Source: Paracoccaceae bacterium
GTDB lineage: Bacteria; Pseudomonadota; Alphaproteobacteria; Rhodobacterales; Rhodobacteraceae
DNA length: 22,787 nucleotides
Direction of reading: 5' to 3'
NCBI GenBank assembly: GCA_016937725.1
Contig: JAFGVZ010000142.1
Coordinates: 1 to 22,787 of the forward strand
Part shown: positions 1-6,960 of the stretch, piece by piece
How the letters are laid out: every line of letters starts with the position of its first letter
Numbering within the stretch: position 1 is the first letter of the stretch
The notes under the pieces: model-generated
The model's input: only the letters and a program-made list of their open reading frames with translations
Told to the model about the DNA's origin: nothing
Databases searched by the model: none
Made by a program: the position numbers and the translations under genes

Positions 1-187
1 GAACCCCGACATGTGGACGCCCGACGTGATGGCCGAGGTTGCGCGCCATACCAATCCGGGCGGCACATTCGCCACCTACACGGCGGCGGGGGCCGTGCGC
101 CGCGCACTGGCTGACGCGGGCTTCACCGTGACGCGCGCCCCCGGCTTTGGGCGCAAGCGGCATATGAGCAAAGGCGTCTTGGCATGA
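1..187 (+). CDS. mnmD: tRNA 5-methylaminomethyl-2-thiouridine(34) methyltransferase MnmD, C-terminal end (partial)
   Basis: This is the last 61 codons of a gene that begins before the window; the reading frame starts at base 2 and ends with TGA at 185-187. The visible part reads NPDMWTP, then GGTFATYTAAGAVRRAL, then GFTV and PGFGRKRHM. That is the typical end of the S-adenosylmethionine-dependent MnmD/MnmC methyltransferase domain, which completes the wobble-uridine modification of certain tRNAs in the cytoplasm. The absence of an FAD oxidoreductase domain after it suggests a stand-alone MnmD rather than the fused MnmC, although an upstream fusion cannot be excluded. Its stop overlaps the start of the next gene by four bases (ATGA), so the two are probably translationally coupled. 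Confidence 0.8.
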   Translation, partial: NPDMWTPDVMAEVARHTNPGGTFATYTAAGAVRRALADAGFTVTRAPGFGRKRHMSKGVLA

Positions 188-1062
188 CCGAGCAGGACAC
201 CACCAAAGGCATCTGGCTGATGGTCGCGGTCGCGCTGATCTTCGCGCTGCAAGACGCCTTCTCGCGGCATCTGGCGGGCGAATACAACGTGCTGATGATC
301 ATCATGATCCGATATTGGTTCTTTGGCGCTTTCGTGATTGCGGTTGCCACCCGCAAGGCGGGCGGTTTGCGCAAGGCCGCTGCGACCAAGCAACCCTTTG
401 TGCAGGCTCTGCGCGGGCTGATCTTAGCGGCAGAGGTTTGCGTCATGGTCACGGCTTTCGTCCTGCTGGGCCTGACAGAGGCACATGCGGTCTTTGCCAT
501 CTACCCGTTGTTGATCGCCGCTCTCTCTGGCCCGATCTTGGGCGAAAAGGTCGGCTGGCGGCGTTGGACGGCCATCGGCATCGGCTTTGTCGGCGTGCTG
601 ATCATTCTGCAACCGGGCTATGGCGTGTTCCAGATCGAAGCCCTGGTGCCGCTTCTGGCCGCGACCATGTTCGCACTTTACGGGCTGCTCACGCGCTATG
701 TCGGGCGCCAAGACCCGGCCGCGGTCAGTTTCTTCTGGACAGGCACGGTCGGCGCAGTTGCGATGACACTTGTCGGCATCTGGTTCTGGGAGCCGATGGC
801 GCCCGGCGATTGGGTCTGGATGGGCGCGTTATGCGTCAGCTCGGCCTTCAGCCATTTCCTGCTGATCCGCGCGTATGAAATTGCCGAAGCCAGCGCCGTG
901 CAGCCCTTCGCCTATCTGCAACTGCCCTTTGCAACCGGCCTTGGGATCATGTTGTTCAATGAGACATTACGGCTGAACGTGGCGATTGGGGCCGCCGTGG
1001 TGGTGGGCGCGGGCGTGTTCACGCTGTGGCGCGCGCGCCAGGTGGGCAAGCAGCCTACATAA
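184..1062 (+). CDS. DMT-family (EamA) inner-membrane permease
   Basis: A 292-aa very hydrophobic protein with about ten predicted membrane segments arranged as two EamA repeats. The end of repeat one is seen around residues 115-145 (GPILGEKVGWRRW followed by a glycine-rich helix and QPG). The matching end of repeat two is around residues 238-285 (QPFAYLQLPF, NETL, then a glycine-rich helix). This is the drug/metabolite transporter superfamily, whose members export or import small metabolites; the substrate cannot be read from the sequence. The ATG overlaps the mnmD stop by four bases, which fixes the start. The gene ends 37 bp before the convergent msrB stop, with no clear terminator between. 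Confidence 0.85.
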   Translation: MTEQDTTKGIWLMVAVALIFALQDAFSRHLAGEYNVLMIIMIRYWFFGAFVIAVATRKAGGLRKAAATKQPFVQALRGLILAAEVCVMVTAFVLLGLTEAHAVFAIYPLLIAALSGPILGEKVGWRRWTAIGIGFVGVLIILQPGYGVFQIEALVPLLAATMFALYGLLTRYVGRQDPAAVSFFWTGTVGAVAMTLVGIWFWEPMAPGDWVWMGALCVSSAFSHFLLIRAYEIAEASAVQPFAYLQLPFATGLGIMLFNETLRLNVAIGAAVVVGAGVFTLWRARQVGKQPT

Positions 1063-1099
1063 GGCGCGCTGCAAGGACAAATCCCGCCGCACCAGATCG

Positions 1100-1543
1100 T
1101 TACCCCTCCACCTGATCCAGATACGCGCCGTAGCCCTCGGCCTCCATCTCTTCACGCGGGATGAACCGCAATGAGGCCGAGTTGATGCAGTAGCGCAAAC
1201 CGCCCCGGTCGCGCGGCCCGTCATTGAACACATGGCCCAGATGGCTGTCGCCATGCTTCGAGCGCACCTCGACCCGGCGCATGCCAAGGCTGTCATCGGG
1301 CAATTCGGTCACATGCTCGTGCACCAAGGGTTTGGTGAAACTGGGCCAGCCGCAACCGGACTCGAACTTGTCGGACGACGCGAACAAGGGTTCGCCCGAC
1401 ACGATATCGACATAGATGCCCGCGCGTTTTTCGTCGTTATACTGTCCGGTCCACGGTCGCTCGGTGCCGTTCTCCTGCGTGATATGATATTGCTCAGGCG
1501 TCAGCGCGTCGATGATTTCGGGGCGGCGTTCATATTTGGGCAT
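1100..1543 (-). CDS. msrB: Peptide-methionine (R)-S-oxide reductase MsrB, zinc-less form
   Basis: A 147-aa cytoplasmic repair enzyme that reduces the R epimer of methionine sulfoxide in proteins. The conserved SGCGWPSF (around Cys64) and GLRYCINSASLRF (catalytic Cys119) motifs are both intact, as is HLGHVFNDGP. The two CxxC pairs that bind structural zinc in the E. coli-type enzyme are absent (GIYVDIVSGEPLF and KHGDSHLGHVF stand in their places), so this is the zinc-free subtype, with Cys64 the probable resolving cysteine. The ATG at 1543 is chosen because GGAGAGAG lies just upstream. An in-frame ATG four codons earlier sits inside an inverted repeat and is less likely. The gene is divergent from the NDUFA12 gene. 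Confidence 0.93.
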   Translation of the reverse strand: MPKYERRPEIIDALTPEQYHITQENGTERPWTGQYNDEKRAGIYVDIVSGEPLFASSDKFESGCGWPSFTKPLVHEHVTELPDDSLGMRRVEVRSKHGDSHLGHVFNDGPRDRGGLRYCINSASLRFIPREEMEAEGYGAYLDQVEG

Positions 1544-1552
1544 GGCTCTCTC

Positions 1553-1571
1553 CATCTGGTTGGTCCAGATG
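1553..1571. promoter_or_regulatory. Perfect inverted repeat upstream of msrB
   Basis: CATCTGG-ttggt-CCAGATG: two perfect 7-bp arms with a 5-bp spacer. It lies between the divergent msrB and NDUFA12 genes and abuts the msrB ribosome-binding sequence. It could be an operator for a dimeric regulator or a small hairpin in the msrB leader. The symmetry is seen directly; the role is inference. Confidence 0.4.
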
Positions 1572-1656
1572 TAGCCACGTTCAGCGTATGCGCAAGGGTC
1601 TGGATTTCCCGGTGGGGCTGGTGCATAAGCGGGCAAAGACCCTGAACAGGTGGCCC

Positions 1657-2031
1657 ATGAAATTCCTGCTGCGCTTTCTGACTTGGTGGAACATTTCCAC
1701 GCTGAACACGGCATTCTTCACATGGCGCAAAGGCGTGAAAGTGGGTGAAGATGATCAGGGCAACATCTTCTACCAAACGCGCGACAAGAAAAAGCGCTGG
1801 GTCATCTTCAATGGCGAGTCTGAGGCCAGCCGCATTTCGCCCGATTGGCATGGCTGGCTGCACCACACTTGGGACGAGCCGCCAACCGACAAGCCATTGG
1901 CACACAAAGCTTGGGAAAAGCCGCATCAGGAAAACCTGACCGGCACAGCGCTGGCCTATGCGCCGGCAGGGTCCATTCGTCGCGCACAACCCACGGAACG
2001 GCGCGACTACGAGGCTTGGTCGCCGGAATGA
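1657..2031 (+). CDS. NADH:ubiquinone oxidoreductase accessory subunit NDUFA12 homologue
   Basis: A 124-aa protein of the NDUFA12 (B17.2) family, an accessory subunit of respiratory complex I found in alphaproteobacteria and mitochondria. Diagnostic stretches are the aromatic N terminus (FLLRFLTWWN), GVKVGEDDQGN-IFYQ, RWVIFNGE-EASRI-PDWHGWLHH and the proline-rich C-terminal part ending YEAW. It is expected to bind the matrix/cytoplasmic side of the complex. The ATG at 1657 is preceded by AGGTGG at a short spacing and gives the usual family length. An upstream in-frame start at 1588 would add 23 residues not typical of the family. It is followed 16 bp later by the DUF2155 gene, a common alphaproteobacterial pairing. 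Confidence 0.92.
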   Translation: MKFLLRFLTWWNISTLNTAFFTWRKGVKVGEDDQGNIFYQTRDKKKRWVIFNGESEASRISPDWHGWLHHTWDEPPTDKPLAHKAWEKPHQENLTGTALAYAPAGSIRRAQPTERRDYEAWSPE

Positions 2032-2047
2032 GCCGGGATTAACCCCA

Positions 2048-2434
2048 ATGCGCGCGCTTACCCTTGCTTTGGCCTGTGCCATGCTGCCCGCCAGCGTGCC
2101 GGCGCAGGATATTGCCATACCGGGCCAGCAAGAACGCATTCTCAGCGCGAGCGGTGCCGTTCTTCGTGGCTTGGACAAGGTCGCAGGCACCAGCCGTGAT
2201 TTTCGCTTGATGAATGGCCAAAGCGACATGATCGGGCATCTGCAAGTGACGTTGCGGGAATGTCGCTACCCCGATGACAACCCGACGGGCGAGGCATATG
2301 CGTGGATCGACGTGCAGGACATGCGCGCGAATGTGCCGCTATTTGCGGGCTGGATGATCGCTTCCAGCCCCGCACTCAGCGCATTGGACCATGCGCGTTA
2401 CGATCTTTGGGTTCTTAACTGCATCACGTCCTGA
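2048..2434 (+). CDS. DUF2155 domain-containing secreted protein
   Basis: A 128-aa protein whose first roughly 19 residues form a Sec signal peptide (MRALTLALACAMLPASVPA, cleavage likely before QD). The mature part matches the DUF2155 pattern: a short N-terminal segment (VLRGLDKVAGTSRDF), a beta-rich core with RECRYP, and a tryptophan-rich end (GWMIASSPALSALDHARYDLWVLNC). The two cysteines of the mature protein could form a disulfide in the periplasm. The function of the family is unknown to me; it usually lies beside the NDUFA12 gene in alphaproteobacteria, which suggests but does not prove an envelope or respiratory link. The last 37 bases overlap the 3' end of aat on the other strand. Confidence 0.85.
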   Translation: MRALTLALACAMLPASVPAQDIAIPGQQERILSASGAVLRGLDKVAGTSRDFRLMNGQSDMIGHLQVTLRECRYPDDNPTGEAYAWIDVQDMRANVPLFAGWMIASSPALSALDHARYDLWVLNCITS

Positions 2435-3036
2435 GCGCCGGGAAGCGGCAGCGCGGTGATATCGGCGGGGCGCGCCAAAGCCTGCGATAGCCGCTTGCGA
2501 TACTCCATGCGCGCGATTTCTACGCCACCCAATCGCGCCAGATGGTCATTCAGATATTGCGTGTCAAACAGCGCAAACCCGCAGCGGCGCAGATGCGCAA
2601 CCATATAGGCCAACGCGACCTTGGAGGCGTTGGTTTGGCGGGAAAACATGCTTTCACCGCAAAACGCAGCCCCGATGGTCAGGCCATAAACACCGCCGAT
2701 CAGACTGCCATCCTCCCACACCTCTAGCGAATGGGCATGTCCCATGCGGTGCAACGCAGTGAACAGATCGTTGATCTCGGCATTGATCCACGTGGTGTCA
2801 CGGTCGGCGCAGCCCTCGATCACACCTTCGAAATCGCGGTTGAGCGTGACCTGCCAGTCCATGTCGCGGATATGCCGCGCGAGCGAGCGCGACATACGAA
2901 ACCCGTCCAGCGGAAGAATGCCCCGCGCGACAGGATCGAACCAGTAAAGCACCCGAGACTCGCGGCTTTCGGCCATCGGAAAGGTGCCTAGCCTGTAGGC
3001 TTCCAGCAACATCCGTGGCGTCAGGCGCAGATCCAT
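2398..3036 (-). CDS. aat: Leucyl/phenylalanyl-tRNA--protein transferase
   Basis: A 212-aa cytoplasmic aminoacyl transferase that adds Leu or Phe from charged tRNA to proteins with N-terminal Lys or Arg, creating N-degrons recognised by ClpS/ClpAP. Family motifs appear in order: YRLGTFPMAES and YWFDPVARGILPL near the N terminus, TWIN, HSLEVWEDGSLIGGVYGL, GESMFSR-NASKVAL, and LFDTQY-DHLARLGG. Length is normal. It starts 6 bp after the nusB stop, so it is probably the last gene of the ribBX-ribH-nusB-aat transcription unit. Its C-terminal 12 codons overlap the end of the convergent DUF2155 gene by 37 bp, so neither 3' end can change freely. Confidence 0.94.
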   Translation of the reverse strand: MDLRLTPRMLLEAYRLGTFPMAESRESRVLYWFDPVARGILPLDGFRMSRSLARHIRDMDWQVTLNRDFEGVIEGCADRDTTWINAEINDLFTALHRMGHAHSLEVWEDGSLIGGVYGLTIGAAFCGESMFSRQTNASKVALAYMVAHLRRCGFALFDTQYLNDHLARLGGVEIARMEYRKRLSQALARPADITALPLPGAQDVMQLRTQRS

Positions 3037-3042
3037 GGCAAC

Positions 3043-3510
3043 CTAGAACTCGTCCGGGCGCACCTCGCGCGCCATATGGTCCAACACGGCGTTGACGAAT
3101 TTCTGCTCGCGCGATTCGGGGAAGAAATCGCCCGCAAGCCCGACATATTCGCTCAGAATGATGCGGGCATCGCGCTCGGTGGTCAGCAGTTCCGCACCCG
3201 CCGCGCGGAACAACGCGCGCAAGGTTGGGTCAATGCGCGCGATGGGCCATTTCGCCACCAGCGCGCGGTCGGTCAATTGGTCAATGGCGGCTTGGCGGTC
3301 CACTGCCGCCTCGACAATCTGGCGGAAGAATTTCAGATCGGCTTCGGCCCATACCTCACCCTCGGCCTCTACCCCGATGCGGTGGTTCTCGAACTCATGC
3401 AGAACGGTGCCGATGGCGCTGTCAGACGCTTCCATCTGGAACAGGGCCTGCACGGCATAAAAGCGTGCCGCGCTGCGCAGGGCGCGCTTAGCCTTGGAAT
3501 CGAGCTTCAT
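3043..3510 (-). CDS. nusB: Transcription antitermination factor NusB
   Basis: A 155-aa all-helical RNA-binding protein. NusB pairs with NusE (ribosomal protein S10) on boxA RNA and supports antitermination of rRNA operons. The N terminus has the family pattern (SAARFYAVQALFQME), and the C-terminal half has the conserved helices IDPTLRALFRAAGAELL and ILSEYVGLAGDFF followed by KFVNAVLDHMA. The ATG overlaps the ribH stop by four bases (ATGA), which fixes the start and implies coupling. The ribH-nusB pairing is common in bacteria. Confidence 0.95.
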   Translation of the reverse strand: MKLDSKAKRALRSAARFYAVQALFQMEASDSAIGTVLHEFENHRIGVEAEGEVWAEADLKFFRQIVEAAVDRQAAIDQLTDRALVAKWPIARIDPTLRALFRAAGAELLTTERDARIILSEYVGLAGDFFPESREQKFVNAVLDHMAREVRPDEF

Positions 3511-4049
3511 GTTTGCGCCCCGCCTGTGGCGATCTGGATTTCATCGGCTTTCGGCTTGAAACCGACGCTGCGCACGGGTTTACCCCAGCGCCGCGACAGC
3601 GCGATCAGGTGCAAGGCCGCCGCCGCAGCCCCGCCACCCTTGTTTTGGCCAGCGGCTTCGGCGCGTGCTTCTGCCTGCGCGCGGTTTTCGACGGTCAGGA
3701 TACCATTGCCGATACATGCGCCTTGCAAGCCCAGCAGCGTAATCGCGCGCGAGCTGTCGTTGCAGACCGTGTCGTAATGCGTGGTTTCCCCCCGGATCAC
3801 GCAACCCAAAGCCACGAAACCGTCGAAATCGGCCATACGAAACGCTTGGCCGATGGCGGTGGGCACTTCCAGCGCACCGGGCACTTCGATCAGGTCATGC
3901 GTGCCGCCTGCTGCTTCAATTTCGGCCCGCGCGCCGGCAACCAACTGGTCGGCAATGTCCTTGTAATAGGGCGCAACCACGATCAACAGTTTGGGGGCAC
4001 GCTCAAAGGACGGGCGCGGTAGCACGTAATGGGATTCGTTCGCAGCCAT
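3507..4049 (-). CDS. ribH: 6,7-dimethyl-8-ribityllumazine synthase
   Basis: A 180-aa enzyme that condenses 5-amino-6-ribitylamino-uracil with 3,4-dihydroxy-2-butanone 4-phosphate, the penultimate step of riboflavin synthesis. Visible motifs are VVAPYYKDIADQL near the N terminus, the VPGALEVPTAIGQA substrate loop, and ALGCVIRGETTHYD, which contains the proton-transfer histidine. KGGGAAAAALHLIAL follows towards the C terminus. It follows the ribBX stop after one base and overlaps nusB by four, so it is the second gene of a compact operon. The ribBX product supplies one of its substrates. The genes for RibD and riboflavin synthase are not in this window. Confidence 0.96.
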   Translation of the reverse strand: MAANESHYVLPRPSFERAPKLLIVVAPYYKDIADQLVAGARAEIEAAGGTHDLIEVPGALEVPTAIGQAFRMADFDGFVALGCVIRGETTHYDTVCNDSSRAITLLGLQGACIGNGILTVENRAQAEARAEAAGQNKGGGAAAAALHLIALSRRWGKPVRSVGFKPKADEIQIATGGAQT

Positions 4050-4050
4050 G

Positions 4051-5178
4051 TCAGGCCCCTTTCCGCGACGGTATCTTGCGCGTGCCGACGATGGACAGGC
4101 CGTAGCCCTCCAGACCCACCACGCGCGGTGTGGCAGAATTGGTCAGCAAGACCAGCTCGTGCATCCCCAAGGATGACAGGATCTGCGCCCCAAGCCCATA
4201 TTGCCGCAAGGTCTGGGGCGAGGCATCGGACATCGCCATCTTCATATGCGTGTCACGCAGCAGCACCAACACGCCGCGGCCTTCCTGTGCGATCAAATGC
4301 ATAGCGTCGGAAAATTCGCCCGCGCGACCCGGTCCACCTGTGCCGACAAGGTCCAAAAGCGGGTCGAAGGCGTGCATCCGCACCAGAACCGGCTCTGGCG
4401 TGGAAATATTGCCCTTGATCAGCACCACATGTTCCGCGCCTTGCGTGGTGTCGGAATAGACGCGCATCTGCCATTCGCCCCCGAATTCCGAGGTGATGAC
4501 CTGCTCAGACATCATGCGCACAAGGTTGTCATGGCGGCGGCGATAGGCGATCAGGTCGGCGATGGTGCCGATCTTCAGCCCGTGCTTTTGCGCGAAAGCA
4601 ACAAGGTCTGGCAACCGCGCCATATCGCCATCTTCTTTCATGATCTCGCAGATCACGCCGGACGGGTTCAGCCCCGCCAGACGCGAAATATCAACTGCCG
4701 CTTCGGTATGACCCGCGCGCACCAGCACGCCGCCGTCGCGCGCGCGCAGGGGGAACACGTGGCCGGGCGTTGCAATATCGGCAGCCCCCTTGGAGCCATC
4801 AATCGCCACCGCCACGGTGCGCGCGCGGTCATAGGCGGAAATGCCGGTAGAGACACCTTCGCGCGCCTCGATGGACACGGTGAAGGCGGTTTCGTGGCGC
4901 GAGGAATTGCTCGACGCCATCAGCGGCAGGCCAAGCTGGTCAATCCGCTCGGAGGGCAGCGTCAGGCAGATCAGCCCCTTGCCATGCGTGGCCATGAAAT
5001 TGATCGCCTCTGGCGTAGCCATCTGCGCGGGGATGACCAGATCGCCTTCATTCTCACGGTCCTCATGGTCGACCAGAATGAACATGCGGCCCTTGCGCGC
5101 TTCCTCGATGATCTCTTCGGTCGAGGAAATGGCATCCCGCCAGCTTTGTTCGACCTCGCCGGGCTTTTCATACTGCAT
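4051..5178 (-). CDS. ribB: 3,4-dihydroxy-2-butanone 4-phosphate synthase with degenerate GTP cyclohydrolase II-like domain (RibBX type)
   Basis: A 375-aa two-domain protein. Residues about 15-205 are a complete DHBP synthase, with EDRENEGDL, AFTVSIEAREGVSTGISAYDRA, GHVFPLRARDGGVL, RAGHTEAAVD and GVICEIM. This domain makes the four-carbon substrate of RibH from ribulose 5-phosphate. The C-terminal part keeps the outline of GTP cyclohydrolase II (QEGRGVLVLL, RQYGLGAQIL, GLEGYGLSIVG). It contains no cysteine at all, so the zinc site (normally a cysteine followed by CDC) is gone, and it is probably inactive as a cyclohydrolase. Such proteins are known in Proteobacteria as RibBX. The ATG at 5178 has AAGGA upstream and matches the family; a GTG at 5226 would add 16 residues without a clear ribosome-binding site. 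Confidence 0.93.
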   Translation of the reverse strand: MQYEKPGEVEQSWRDAISSTEEIIEEARKGRMFILVDHEDRENEGDLVIPAQMATPEAINFMATHGKGLICLTLPSERIDQLGLPLMASSNSSRHETAFTVSIEAREGVSTGISAYDRARTVAVAIDGSKGAADIATPGHVFPLRARDGGVLVRAGHTEAAVDISRLAGLNPSGVICEIMKEDGDMARLPDLVAFAQKHGLKIGTIADLIAYRRRHDNLVRMMSEQVITSEFGGEWQMRVYSDTTQGAEHVVLIKGNISTPEPVLVRMHAFDPLLDLVGTGGPGRAGEFSDAMHLIAQEGRGVLVLLRDTHMKMAMSDASPQTLRQYGLGAQILSSLGMHELVLLTNSATPRVVGLEGYGLSIVGTRKIPSRKGA

Positions 5179-5357
5179 ATCGCGCGCGTCCTTGTCTGTC
5201 TTGCGGCCCAGATAGCCCAAAGCCACGCTTTCGAAAAGGGGCCATTCGGCCCAATCGGCGCGAGCGGGCGGGTTGGGTAAATGCGCCGCACGCCCCGTTC
5301 AGCCGCGCTTTGCCTGCAACTGGCACAACAGGGCTTGCCCCCAGCAGGAGCCTTGCC

Positions 5358-5957
5358 ATGAAAGATGTCCGCAAACTGGCCGAAGAAATCGTCGCCCGCG
5401 AAGGTGGTTTCGTCAATGACCCCGACGATCCGGGCGGCGCAACCAAGTTCGGCGTGACCATCCACACCCTGCGCCGCCTGCGCCCCGGTCAGACCGTGGG
5501 GGTGGACGACATCCGCGCGCTGACCCGTGAAGACGCGGTCGAGATTTACCTGGAGCATTACTTCGCCCGCCCCCGCATTGGGGAATTGCCCCAGCCGCTC
5601 TGGGCGACGGTGTTCGACATGTATGTGAATGCGGGTGCCAATGCCGTGCGCCTCCTGCAACGGCTGCTGGTCGATATGGGGCAGGATGTGGCGGTGGATG
5701 GGGCGATTGGCCCGCAGACGATTGCCGCCGCCCATCGCGCCTATGACATCGCGCCGAACCACATGGTCGATGCTTATGGCATTGCCCGGCGCGATTTCTA
5801 CTACCGCTTGGCCGATCGGCGCCCGGCCAGCCGGAAATTCGCGCGCAGGCGCGATGGCGGCAAGGGCGGCTGGATCACGCGGGCCGAGGAATTCATCTCT
5901 CCCCGTTACCACCTGAGTGACGCACAACACCGCGCACGTGTGGGGGCTTGGGCATGA
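5358..5957 (+). CDS. GH108 N-acetylmuramidase endolysin, probable GTA release endolysin
   Basis: A 199-aa lysozyme-like protein of glycoside hydrolase family 108. The N-terminal signature EGGFVNDPDDPGGATKFGVT contains the catalytic glutamate (Glu15), and a C-terminal helical peptidoglycan-binding part carries VDGAIGPQTIAA. There is no signal peptide, so export to the wall would need a holin. The next gene encodes one and overlaps it by four bases. The pair matches the layout of the R. capsulatus GTA lysis genes, which lie away from the main GTA structural cluster. The ATG at 5358 is set by AGGAG seven bases upstream. No CtrA-type full site (TTAA-N7-TTAA) is visible in the 179-bp upstream gap. 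It could instead be a leftover prophage lysis gene. Confidence 0.88.
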   Translation: MKDVRKLAEEIVAREGGFVNDPDDPGGATKFGVTIHTLRRLRPGQTVGVDDIRALTREDAVEIYLEHYFARPRIGELPQPLWATVFDMYVNAGANAVRLLQRLLVDMGQDVAVDGAIGPQTIAAAHRAYDIAPNHMVDAYGIARRDFYYRLADRRPASRKFARRRDGGKGGWITRAEEFISPRYHLSDAQHRARVGAWA

Positions 5958-6463
5958 TCCGCTCGCTGTTCGGCGCGATCTTCGGGTCTGCCCGGGGCGC
6001 GCAGGCGCTTGGCGAGGGTGTGACCAAAGTGGCAGAGGTGTTTCGCCCCAACGCCACCCGCGCGCTGGAGCTGAGCGCCGATGCCTATGCCGCCGCCCAT
6101 GCCAGCCACTTGGCCGAATTCCAATATGGCCGCGCAGGCTGGTTCGACACGTTGGTGAATGGGCTAAACCGCCTGCCCCGCCCATTGCTGGCCTTGGGCA
6201 CGCTGGCGCTGTTTGTCTATGCTATGACCGATCCAGAAGGCTTTGCACGCCGCATGCAGGCTTTGGCCACGGTGCCCGAACCTTTGTGGTGGTTGCTGGG
6301 GGCGGTGGTGGCTTTCTATTTCGGCGCACGCGAAGCGCATCACGCAAGGCTGACGAAATTCACACCACCACCTGTGCCGAATAAACCTGCCCCCGACCAC
6401 ACCCCATCAGAGCGGGGCACCAACCCCGCGCTTGCCGATTGGAAAGCCGCTCAAGACCCCTGA
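5954..6463 (+). CDS. Holin of the GTA 3TM type
   Basis: A 169-aa small membrane protein. An amphipathic N-terminal region starts MIRSLFGAIFGSARGAQALGEG. Two clear hydrophobic segments lie at about residues 77-91 (LLALGTLALFVYAM) and 110-125 (WWLLGAVVAFYFGARE), and a proline-rich hydrophilic tail follows. This is the pattern of the GTA_holin_3TM family; the third segment would be the weakly hydrophobic N terminus. Holins pierce the inner membrane to let the endolysin reach peptidoglycan. The start overlaps the endolysin stop as ATGA, so the two are co-translated. The last 13 bases overlap the end of the DUF3775 gene on the opposite strand. The family assignment is by pattern recognition only. 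Confidence 0.78.
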   Translation: MIRSLFGAIFGSARGAQALGEGVTKVAEVFRPNATRALELSADAYAAAHASHLAEFQYGRAGWFDTLVNGLNRLPRPLLALGTLALFVYAMTDPEGFARRMQALATVPEPLWWLLGAVVAFYFGAREAHHARLTKFTPPPVPNKPAPDHTPSERGTNPALADWKAAQDP

Positions 6464-6780
6464 CGCAGGAAGTCTTCTTCCTCGCCCGTCGGGTCCAACC
6501 CCAGTTCTTCCAACCCGTTTTCAAGGTTTTCAGCCAGATGCGGCATGCCCATCAGGTAATCGGCGGTGGGCGTCGTCGCTTCCGCTTCGGCGGTGGCGAC
6601 GGCTTCGGCGTAATCCTCGGCGTCGAACGCGCCCCGCCCGATCCAGGCCACGGCGGTCAGGCTGGCTTGTTCGTCTGAATTCAGCGCATCAATGAAGGCA
6701 TGCACCTCTGCCGCACCAACTTCGCCCTCTCGGGCCAGATAAATGATATGGACAATCTTGCGCGGGCTGATTGCAAGCAT
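6451..6780 (-). CDS. DUF3775 domain-containing protein
   Basis: A 109-aa acidic, soluble protein, beginning ISPRKIVHIIYLAREGEVG, with a core IDALNSDEQASLTAVAWIGRG and a C-terminal LMGMPHLAENLENGLEELGL. This is the pattern of DUF3775, a short alphaproteobacterial family with no known function. The C terminus is highly acidic (GEEEDFL). The ATG at 6780 is chosen because GGAGGG lies five bases upstream; an earlier in-frame start at 6852 has no such support. It converges on the holin gene with a 13-bp overlap and shares a 180-bp upstream region with the divergent 57-aa gene. Confidence 0.8.
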   Translation of the reverse strand: MLAISPRKIVHIIYLAREGEVGAAEVHAFIDALNSDEQASLTAVAWIGRGAFDAEDYAEAVATAEAEATTPTADYLMGMPHLAENLENGLEELGLDPTGEEEDFLRQGS

Positions 6781-6960
6781 GGCACCCTCCGTCGTTTCGT
6801 TTTCCAGAGTGACCCATTCGACCGACCCGCGCAATCGCAATCGGTGCCACAAACGCCACCACCCCTGCCGTGCATTTTCCTTGCCCCTGCCTTATCCGCG
6901 CCGGAATCAAACGCGATTTATGCAACATTGAGTAAGACAGCATCGAAGGAGCGCAAGACC

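Noticed and set aside
4201..5280. 359-codon open frame antisense to ribBX
   Set aside because: ribBX is clear on the minus strand; the antisense translation has no recognisable motif.
5179..5357. Possible FMN riboswitch upstream of ribBX, including a GGGCC-GAAT-GGCCC hairpin on the minus strand
   Set aside because: The conserved RFN-element segments are not recognisable, and the hairpin is only five base pairs followed by a short T-run. Not enough to call a riboswitch or terminator.
5179..5357. CtrA or LexA site controlling the endolysin-holin pair
   Set aside because: No TTAA-N7-TTAA or GTTC-N7-GTTC arrangement is present; only isolated half-sites.
5358..6463. Prophage or genomic island
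   Set aside because: No integrase, capsid, terminase, repressor or att-like repeat is visible nearby; only the two lysis genes are present.
6700..6960. Long N-terminal extension of the 57-aa gene
   Set aside because: The extension is antisense to DUF3775, lacks a ribosome-binding site, and a good AAGGAG lies before the ATG at 6961.
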